Program-made: the position numbers and the translations under genes
Shown here: piece by piece, positions 29,384 to 34,863 of the stretch
Numbering within the stretch: the stretch's first letter is position 1
Layout of the letters: each line of letters opens with the position of its first letter
Assembly: GCF_040289485.1 (NCBI RefSeq)
Contig: NZ_PSLG01000018.1
Coordinates: forward strand, 1-34,863
Direction: 5' to 3'
Length of the DNA stretch: 34,863 bases
Origin: Thermoflexus sp040289485
GTDB taxonomy: Bacteria > Chloroflexota > Anaerolineae > Thermoflexales > Thermoflexaceae
Notes under the pieces: model-generated
Database searches by the model: none
Told to the model about the DNA's origin: nothing
What the model saw: only the letters and a program-made list of their open reading frames with translations

Positions 29384-30210
29384 CCCTTCATCCCGGTCAG
29401 GGCGATGCCCTCGATGATCTGGCGCTGCAGCAAGAAGAAAACCGCCAGCATGGGCAGGGCGGCGATCAGCGCCCCCGCCATCTGCCAATGGATGTTGGTG
29501 CCATATTGCTCTGAGAAGAACTGCAGCCCCACGGGGATGGTCCGGCTGGCGTCCGAACTGGTGATGATCAGCGGCCAGAGGAACTCCTCCCACGCCCCCA
29601 GGAAAGTGAAGATGGCCAGGGCCGCCAGAGCCGGGCGCACCAAGGGCAGCATGATCGTCCAGAAGATCCGCGCCTCTGAGGCCCCGTCGATCCGCGCCGC
29701 GTCGATGAGGTCAGAGGGGATGGTCAGCATGAACTGGCGCATCAAGAAGATCCCGAAGGCGTCGACCAGCCACGGGAACATCACCCCGAGCAACGTGTCC
29801 TGCAAGCGCAGCGAGATGGCCACCTGGTAGAGGGCGATCATACGTGTCTGGAAGGGGATCATGAGGCTCGAGAGGATCAGCAGGAAGAGAAAATTCCTGC
29901 CTGGGAAGTCGAACTTGGCCAGGGCGTATCCGGCCATGGCGCTGGTGAGCACCACGCTCAAAGTGATCCCTGTCGCCGTGATCAGGCTGTTCAGGAAGTA
30001 GCGGCCGAAGGGGAATTGGGCGAAAACCGCCCGGAAGTTCTCCAGGGTCGGCTCCTGGGGGATCCAGGTCGGGGGGATGCGCATCACTTCGTAGAGCGGC
30101 TTGAAGGCGGCGGAGGTCATCCAGGCCAGGGGCAGGAGCATGACCACCGAGCCCGCCACCAGGGCCCCGTAAACCAACGCGCGTCCCGCCCAACGCATCC
30201 ATCGTCCCAT
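29380..30210 (-). CDS. Carbohydrate ABC transporter permease, MalG/UgpE type
   Basis: This is the second permease of a CUT1-family sugar importer, 276 residues with six hydrophobic segments. The ATPase-contacting EAA loop is seen as DAARIDGASEARIFWTIMLP near residue 185. The end, IIEGIALTGMKG, is the hallmark of MalG-like proteins. The start follows GAGGAGGGG, ten bases after the first permease stop. Its own stop overlaps the glycosidase start. Together with the first permease it forms the membrane channel; the ATPase is missing from this locus. Confidence 0.92.
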   Translation of the reverse strand: MGRWMRWAGRALVYGALVAGSVVMLLPLAWMTSAAFKPLYEVMRIPPTWIPQEPTLENFRAVFAQFPFGRYFLNSLITATGITLSVVLTSAMAGYALAKFDFPGRNFLFLLILSSLMIPFQTRMIALYQVAISLRLQDTLLGVMFPWLVDAFGIFLMRQFMLTIPSDLIDAARIDGASEARIFWTIMLPLVRPALAALAIFTFLGAWEEFLWPLIITSSDASRTIPVGLQFFSEQYGTNIHWQMAGALIAALPMLAVFFLLQRQIIEGIALTGMKG

Positions 30211-30220
30211 CGACCCCTCC

Positions 30221-31171
30221 TCAATACTCGAACGGGCGCTGCAGGATCCGCAACTGGATGAGGGTGACTGTCATGACCATCAAAAGCAACACCATGGCGT
30301 TGGCGGCGCCGTATCCGAAGTCGAACTGCTTCCATGCCAGGTCGTAGATATGCAGGACGAAGACGCGGGTGCTGTTCAGGGGCCCGCCTGGTGTCAGATA
30401 CGTAAAGCCTCCCGAGGTCATCACGTAGGGGATGCTGAAGACCCGGAAGGCGTTGATGACCAGGATCACGGCGACGAAGACCACGGTGGGGTTCAGCAGC
30501 GGCAGGGTCACATGGCGGAAGGCCTGCCACGGTCCCGCCCCGTCGATCTCCGCCGCCTCCCGGAGCTCCCGGGGGATGGTCTGCAGACCGGCCAGGAAGA
30601 GGACCATAGCGTAGCCGATCTGTTTCCAGATCCCCGCGATCATCAGGGCGGGCAGGGCCCACGTCGTGCTGGCCAGCCAACCCGGCGGGTCCGAAACCTC
30701 CAACTGGCGCAGCATCCAGTTGACCACGCCGAAGGTCGGTTCGAAGAGCCAGCGCCACGCGAAGGCCGAGGCCACGATGGAGGTCATCACCGGGACAAAA
30801 TAGATGGTCCGGAAGATCCCCCGCCCCAGCAGCCACGGCTGGTTAAGGGCGATGGCCGTCGCCAGGCCCAGGACCATCACGCAGGGCACCACGCCGACGG
30901 TCCAGATCAGGGTCACCCGCAGCGACGTCCAGAACAGGGGGTCGTGCACCATCCGCTGGTAGTTGGCCAGCCCCACGAACCGCTTCGGGGCGAACACGCT
31001 CCATTGGTAGAGGCTGAGACGGAAGGCCTCCAGAGAGGGATAGAGGACGATGAGCCCGAACAACACCAGGGCCGGGGCCATGAACCCATAGGCCCACACC
31101 CAGGCCCGCAGACGACGGCTCCAGCGGATCCCCCGAACACCCTGCACCGGAAGCACCACCCAACGTGCCAT
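30221..31171 (-). CDS. Carbohydrate ABC transporter permease, MalF/UgpA type
   Basis: This is the first permease of the sugar importer, 316 residues with a basic cytoplasmic N-terminus and six membrane segments. The EAA loop is EAAEIDGAGPWQAFRHVTLP near residue 210. NYQRMVHDPLFWTSLRVTLI near residue 70 is typical of CUT1 permeases. ATG at 31171 follows GGAGGAGGG. A long hairpin separates it from the binding-protein gene and may lower expression of the permeases relative to the binding protein. Confidence 0.92.
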   Translation of the reverse strand: MARWVVLPVQGVRGIRWSRRLRAWVWAYGFMAPALVLFGLIVLYPSLEAFRLSLYQWSVFAPKRFVGLANYQRMVHDPLFWTSLRVTLIWTVGVVPCVMVLGLATAIALNQPWLLGRGIFRTIYFVPVMTSIVASAFAWRWLFEPTFGVVNWMLRQLEVSDPPGWLASTTWALPALMIAGIWKQIGYAMVLFLAGLQTIPRELREAAEIDGAGPWQAFRHVTLPLLNPTVVFVAVILVINAFRVFSIPYVMTSGGFTYLTPGGPLNSTRVFVLHIYDLAWKQFDFGYGAANAMVLLLMVMTVTLIQLRILQRPFEY

Positions 31172-31193
31172 CCCCCCGCCCTCCTCCGAAAGG

Positions 31194-31226
31194 GTCCGGC
31201 GGCGGGCCAGCCGCCCGCCGCCGGAC
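31194..31226 (-). terminator. 14-bp perfect hairpin between binding-protein and permease genes
   Basis: GTCCGGCGGCGGGC (31194-31207) and GCCCGCCGCCGGAC (31213-31226) are exact complements around a five-base loop. No T-run follows, so full termination is unlikely. In sugar-importer operons, hairpins at this place commonly protect the binding-protein mRNA or give partial read-through, producing more binding protein than permease. That role is inferred. Confidence 0.6.
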
Positions 31227-31243
31227 GGGCCTTCGAAAGCCGG

Positions 31244-32518
31244 TTACGGGCAGCCGAGGATCTTCTTGACCACCTGCTCCTCCTTGGCCGCCGCCTCCCG
31301 CACCGCCGTCTCCACACCCGCGCCCTGGATCACGATCTTCTCCCACAGTTCGGACTGGATGTTGTCAACCTCGGTCTGGCCGACCTGCTCCACCGGGCGC
31401 GAGTAGGTCATGGACTCCAGGGCGATCCGGTATTTCTCATCGGTCACGAGGGAGGGATCGGAGAGCAGCTCCTTCAGCGAAGGCAGATCCCCCGCCTTCC
31501 GGAACCACTGGATCTGGGCCTCCTTGCTGGTCAGGAACTGCACCCACCGCCAGGCCCATTCGGGATTCTTGGCGTCCTTGTTGACCACGTAGGCCCAGAC
31601 GTGAAGCGGCGTCACCGGCTTCTTGCCGGCGGGGACGGGGGGCGGGGCGACGATCCAGTTGATGTTCTTGGCCTCCCGCTCCAGACGGCCCCGGGTGACC
31701 GGGTGGTTGATGTAGAAGACCGCCTTCCCCTGCTCGAACTTGCGCTGCCCGGTCAGGAACTTGGGGGAGTCCACCGCCTCAGGGCCGGTCATCAGCTCCG
31801 CCACCAGTTTCCAGGCGGCGATCCCCTGTGGGCTGGCGTAGTTGACCTTGCAGGCCGCTGCGTCGACCACCGGGCCGTCGATGAAACTATACATCGCTTG
31901 GGTGAAGACCGCCCACCGGTAGCGGGTGTCCAGGCCCGCCTGGACGATGTTCCCCTGGGCGTCGCGCTTGGTGCAGCGGCGGGCCTGCTCCTTCAATTCC
32001 TCCCAGGTCGCCGGCGGCTTGTTCGGATCCCCCCCGCATTCCTTCAGCAGATCCACATTGATGAACAGGATGAGGGTCTGCACGTCAGTGGGCAGGCCGT
32101 AGTATTTCCCATCCGCCTTGAAGCGCTGCACTGCGGCCGGGATGAAGGCGGCCTCGATCTGCTGCGGTGTCATCACGTTCTCCGGCACGGGGGCCAGGGC
32201 GCCCGCGCGGATGAGCTGCTCGGCCATCTCCATGGGGATCTGGAAGACGTCCGGCCCCGTCTTGCTGGCCAAGGCGGTCAACAACTTGTCGAAGTATTGC
32301 TCGTAGGGGATGGACTCGAACTTGATGGTGACGTTGGGATGTTTCGCCTGGAACTTCTGGATCAACTCGTCGACGACGGGCTTGCGCGCCTCGTGGTGAT
32401 GCTGCCAGTGGACGATGGTGATCTGGGGCGGGGCGGTCGGGGTGGCCGGCGCCGCCGGCGCGCACTGCGCCAGGGCCACCATCATCACCGCCAAGACAGG
32501 CAGAAGTTTCCACCGCAT
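31244..32518 (-). CDS. Sugar-binding lipoprotein of an ABC importer (family 1)
   Basis: This is an extracytoplasmic binding protein of 424 residues. The signal peptide ends in the lipobox VALAQC with Cys19, followed by a short Pro/Thr/Ala linker. The mature part begins with ITIVHWQHHHEARKPVVDEL and shows the family 1 signature FQAKHPNVTIKFESIPYEQY, plus FINVDLLKECGG and AWAYVV-like hinge text (LHVWAYVVNKDAKNPEWAWR). Five cysteines in the mature part are more than usual. The start follows GGAGGTG, 16 bases after the amidohydrolase stop. The sugar is unknown; a HWQHHH cluster at the mature N-terminus is unusual. Confidence 0.92.
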   Translation of the reverse strand: MRWKLLPVLAVMMVALAQCAPAAPATPTAPPQITIVHWQHHHEARKPVVDELIQKFQAKHPNVTIKFESIPYEQYFDKLLTALASKTGPDVFQIPMEMAEQLIRAGALAPVPENVMTPQQIEAAFIPAAVQRFKADGKYYGLPTDVQTLILFINVDLLKECGGDPNKPPATWEELKEQARRCTKRDAQGNIVQAGLDTRYRWAVFTQAMYSFIDGPVVDAAACKVNYASPQGIAAWKLVAELMTGPEAVDSPKFLTGQRKFEQGKAVFYINHPVTRGRLEREAKNINWIVAPPPVPAGKKPVTPLHVWAYVVNKDAKNPEWAWRWVQFLTSKEAQIQWFRKAGDLPSLKELLSDPSLVTDEKYRIALESMTYSRPVEQVGQTEVDNIQSELWEKIVIQGAGVETAVREAAAKEEQVVKKILGCP

Positions 32519-32533
32519 GGCCCACCTCCTGGA

Positions 32534-33505
32534 TCAGATTTGTGAAGAGGATCCCCCCTCCAGGCCGAGCAGCCGGGCTGCGTTGTCGGCGAAGATCTTC
32601 TGAATGTCCTCCTCCCGCAGCCCGATCTCATAGCAGATGCGCAACTGGTCCTCCAGATACCGCACGGCGAAGCCCCGAGGGAACCACTCGGAGTCGCTGC
32701 CGAAAAGGATGCGCTCCGGGCCGATGGTTTCCACAAACCTCCGGAAGAGGTCTTTCAGGGTCAGTTCGTAGGGCATCCACCGCACCCACTCGTTGTTCCC
32801 CGAGGTGTCCACATAGACGTTGCGGCACGCCCAACACAGATGGAGCAGCTCGCGGGGGTAGCCGCAGCCGAAATGCGGGATGATGAAGGGGACGTCGGGG
32901 AAGCCCTTGGCCACATCGTGGAGGACCAGCGGGTTGATGTTCTCATGGTAAGCGATGCCGCCCCCGCCCCCCAGCACCCCGAAGTGGATCAGCACCGGGA
33001 TGCCCAGGGCCTCACAGGCCTGCCAGACCGGATCCAGGGCCGGGTCGTTGATCGGCCCCCGCAAAGCCGGGGCTAGGATCTTGTAGCCGCGCAGCCCCAG
33101 TTCCCGCACCGCCCGGTAGAGCTCCTGCGCGGCATCCGGGCGGAACGGATCGTGGTGGGCGAACCCGATGAAGCGATCGGGATAGCGGCGGACGATGGTC
33201 GCCAGCATGTCGTTCCCACCGCCGGTCAGGAACACCACCCGCTCCAGGCCGTATCGGTCCACCTCGGCGGCCCAGCGCGCCGCCTGAACCTCCGGCGGCG
33301 CCGGGGGCTCCTCCGGGAAGGGGAAGGCATAGGCCCGCCACCAGCGCTCCTGATACCAGCGGGCATCCCGGCGCAGGCGCTCCAGTTTGTGGGCCCCGAA
33401 GCGGGCGGCGTAGCGCGCCTCCCAGTCGGCCAGATAGGGGTCCGGGACCGGGAAATGGGCGTGGAAATCGATCACCCGAAGGCCCCACCGGCTGATGCGG
33501 CCCAT
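32534..33505 (-). CDS. Amidohydrolase family 2 (ACMSD-like metal-dependent hydrolase)
   Basis: This is a TIM-barrel metal-dependent hydrolase or decarboxylase-type enzyme, 323 residues. The metal motif HxH is seen in IDFHAHF (His15 and His17). A central His lies in PVLIHFG, another in FIIPHFGCGYP, and the late acidic residue in LFGSDSEWFP. These are typical of the amidohydrolase 2/ACMSD group. ATG at 33505 shares one base with the ROK regulator stop (TGATG) and follows GGGGG, so translation is coupled. Its place inside a sugar-import locus suggests action on a lactone or modified sugar, which is inference. Confidence 0.82.
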   Translation of the reverse strand: MGRISRWGLRVIDFHAHFPVPDPYLADWEARYAARFGAHKLERLRRDARWYQERWWRAYAFPFPEEPPAPPEVQAARWAAEVDRYGLERVVFLTGGGNDMLATIVRRYPDRFIGFAHHDPFRPDAAQELYRAVRELGLRGYKILAPALRGPINDPALDPVWQACEALGIPVLIHFGVLGGGGGIAYHENINPLVLHDVAKGFPDVPFIIPHFGCGYPRELLHLCWACRNVYVDTSGNNEWVRWMPYELTLKDLFRRFVETIGPERILFGSDSEWFPRGFAVRYLEDQLRICYEIGLREEDIQKIFADNAARLLGLEGGSSSQI

Positions 33506-34710
33506 CACAGCCCCCTACGGATCTGGGCCATGCCCTCGGTCTCGAAAATGGCGTAGGCGACGGCCCCGAGCACGGCGGCCCGGTCGCCCAGCGCCGAGAG
33601 GCCGATCTCCGGCATGGCCGGGACCACCGGCTCTAGGCGCCGGCGCAGCCCCTCCACCAGCGGCCCACCGGCCCGGGCCACCCCGCCCCCCAACAGGATC
33701 CGCTCTGGATCCACCACCGCGATGATGGCCGCGAGCATGATGGCCAGATAATCCAAAGTCTCCTCCACCACCTGCTGCGCGAGGGGATCTCCTTCCGTCG
33801 CCGCCTGAAACACATCGGTGGCCTCCAGGGGCTTCGCGGCGGCGAGGGCATGCAGCCGGCTCTCCGGGAAGGCGGACAGCCGCTCCTGCACCCGGCGCAC
33901 GATGGCCGGGCCCGCCGCCAGGAGCTCTAAACAGCCGAACATATCGTAGCGCTGATGCAACAACGCCCGCTCCGGGATCACATATCCCACCTCGCCGGCG
34001 GAGTAGTGATGGCCCCGGTAGAGCTCCCCGTTCAGGATGAGGCCCGCGCCGATCCCTGTCCCGATGAACACACAAACCAGATGGCGGACGTCCCGGCCGG
34101 CCCCGAACCATTTCTCGCCGAAGGCCGCCAGGTTCACATCGTTCTCCACAAACGTCGGGACACCGAACTGGCTTTCCACCAACGCCTTCAGGGGAAGATT
34201 CCGCCAGCGGAAGGCCGGCGCCCAGACCACCCGGCCGGCCACCGGATCCGTCACCCCAGGGGCCCCGATGCCGATCCCCCGCACGGTGTAGCCCGCCGCC
34301 CGGGCCCGCCGAAGCAGTTCCTCCAGGGCCTCCATCAATTGGGGCAGCGCCTCCTCCGCCTCCCCGTTGGGGCGCGAGGGCCGGCGGATCTCTTCCAGAA
34401 TGTCTCCCTCCAGATTGGCGATGACGCCCACCAGATGGGTTCCCCCCAGATCCACGCCGATAAGGTGATAGGCCTCCCGGTTCAAATACAGGGCCATCGG
34501 GCGGCGCCCCGAGGGCCGCGGGGAAGGGTCTGGGCGCTCGACCACCAGCCCTTCCTCCTTCAAACGGGCCACCAGACGGGTCACCGTGGCCGGGCTGAGC
34601 CGAAGCCGCCGCCCCAGTTCCGCCCGGGAGATCCCCGGCTGGGCCCGCAACGCCTGCAAGATCGCCGAACGGTTGATCCGCTCCAGCACCTCCGGCCGCC
34701 CGGGTTCCAC
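33505..34710 (-). CDS. ROK-family transcriptional regulator (NagC/Mlc/XylR type)
   Basis: This is a sugar-responsive repressor of about 401 residues, with an N-terminal winged helix-turn-helix (about 8-65; INRSAILQALRAQPGISRAE, RLSPATVTRLVARLKEEGLV) and a ROK sugar-kinase-like domain. The sugar-phosphate loop is GVDLGGTHLVGVI, and VENDVNLAAFGE holds the catalytic-type Asp. The zinc-binding CxCGxxGC cluster of most ROK proteins is not present; only FGCLE remains, and the usual histidine region reads GHHYSAGEVGYVIP. GTG at 34710 is favoured because GAGGTGGAG precedes it; an upstream GTG at 34722 is possible. It is first in the locus, probably self-controlled through the palindrome over its -10 box. 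Confidence 0.88.
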   Translation of the reverse strand: MEPGRPEVLERINRSAILQALRAQPGISRAELGRRLRLSPATVTRLVARLKEEGLVVERPDPSPRPSGRRPMALYLNREAYHLIGVDLGGTHLVGVIANLEGDILEEIRRPSRPNGEAEEALPQLMEALEELLRRARAAGYTVRGIGIGAPGVTDPVAGRVVWAPAFRWRNLPLKALVESQFGVPTFVENDVNLAAFGEKWFGAGRDVRHLVCVFIGTGIGAGLILNGELYRGHHYSAGEVGYVIPERALLHQRYDMFGCLELLAAGPAIVRRVQERLSAFPESRLHALAAAKPLEATDVFQAATEGDPLAQQVVEETLDYLAIMLAAIIAVVDPERILLGGGVARAGGPLVEGLRRRLEPVVPAMPEIGLSALGDRAAVLGAVAYAIFETEGMAQIRRGL

Positions 34711-34735
34711 GAACCGCTCCACCTCGTGTTTTTAA

Positions 34736-34768
34736 TTTCATTTTAAAAGAAATAAAAAGACTTGTCAA
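34736..34768 (-). promoter_or_regulatory. Promoter of the ROK locus with an operator-like palindrome
   Basis: On the minus strand TTGACA (34768-34763), a 17-base spacer and TAAAAT (34745-34740) form a near-consensus promoter. The spacer and -10 contain TTTCTTTTAAAATGAAA (34752-34736), an imperfect palindrome with seven of eight matching bases per arm. Its flanks TTATTTC and GAAATTAA resemble known NagC/Mlc-type half-sites. Binding here would block the polymerase, so self-repression by the adjacent ROK protein is likely. This AT-rich island stands out in a GC-rich region. Confidence 0.7.
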
Positions 34769-34812
34769 GGCTGTTTCGGAACCGTGCGGCGGGTTCTGGC
34801 CGAAGGGGCCCT

Positions 34813-34863
34813 TCAGGGGCGCGCGAAGGCTTCCAACAGATGCTGGAAGACGCGGGCCGCCTG
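34813..34863 (-). CDS. C-terminal end of a gene entering from the right edge
   Basis: The last 16 codons and a TGA stop of a minus-strand gene are visible (ending HLLEAFARP). The codon choice fits the surrounding genes. A small stem GCCCC/GGGGC around the stop could help end transcription. It is too short to identify. The ROK promoter begins 45 bases further on, so the ROK locus is separate. Confidence 0.45.
   Translation of the reverse strand, partial: QAARVFQHLLEAFARP

Noticed and set aside
1..34863. CRISPR arrays, insertion sequences, prophage or toxin-antitoxin genes
   Set aside because: No spaced direct repeats, transposase motifs, integrase or paired small toxin genes were seen by eye on either strand.
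1..34863. tRNA or rRNA genes
   Set aside because: No cloverleaf with a TTCRANY-type T-arm in a gene-free stretch and no rRNA-like sequence; almost all bases are coding.
34813..34863. GAAGGGGCCCCTTC next to the right-edge stop codon as an operator
   Set aside because: It is a perfect short palindrome, but GC-rich genomes give many such runs by chance, and it lies over 45 bases from the ROK promoter.

Overview
The window is a GC-rich bacterial chromosome segment. Gene content and style point to the Chloroflexota, probably a thermophilic Anaerolineae/Thermoflexia-like lineage. This is inferred from the mix of RNase Y, a YabN/MazG fusion, a DUF951 protein, an ECF sigma factor with a small membrane partner, lipoproteins with Pro/Thr-rich linkers, and short intergenic spaces. 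No rRNA, tRNA, CRISPR array or insertion sequence was seen. No marker gene fixes the genus.

Layout. (1) 1-2621, minus strand: a cobalamin-riboswitch-controlled B12/corrinoid importer (btuF, btuC and a gene cut by the left edge). (2) 2643-4840, minus: an ECF sigma factor, a small membrane protein that may be its anti-sigma factor, and an extended FabH. (3) 5065-7967, plus: a double-GNAT protein, a phosphoribosyltransferase, a lone CoA-transferase alpha subunit and a zinc-ribbon membrane protein. A LuxR-type regulator remnant lies between the first two. (4) 7987-11529, minus: EF-P, FabF, a HAD phosphatase and arginase. (5) 11622-17585, plus: MoeA, DUF951, a cytochrome c peroxidase/beta-helix fusion, an alpha/beta hydrolase, AcpS and a second ureohydrolase. 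(6) 17637-20655, minus: a tightly coupled MazG fusion, DUF192 and LysM-M23 peptidase set. (7) 20833-22215, plus: a flavin-type split barrel fused to a MenA/UbiA prenyltransferase. (8) 22235-27484, minus: recA, recX, RNase Y, a small membrane protein and an M16 peptidase. (9) 27536-34768, minus: a carbohydrate locus of ROK regulator, amidohydrolase, solute-binding lipoprotein, two CUT1 permeases and a glycosidase-like enzyme, all joined by very short gaps or overlaps. A gene fragment enters at the right edge.

How the genes work together. The left block is a vitamin B12 uptake operon under RNA control. FabH, FabF and AcpS are fatty-acid synthesis functions scattered over three transcription units. 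The right block looks like one sugar-import and degradation regulon. Its strong promoter carries a palindrome over the -10 box, which is a likely ROK operator. It has no ATPase gene, so the importer probably borrows a shared one.

The most interesting items are the di-heme peroxidase/beta-helix fusion, the split-barrel/prenyltransferase fusion, the mutually exclusive pairing elements after the B12 aptamer that include a perfect anti-Shine-Dalgarno, and the ATPase-less ROK locus. I did not find a clearly new defence or mobile system.
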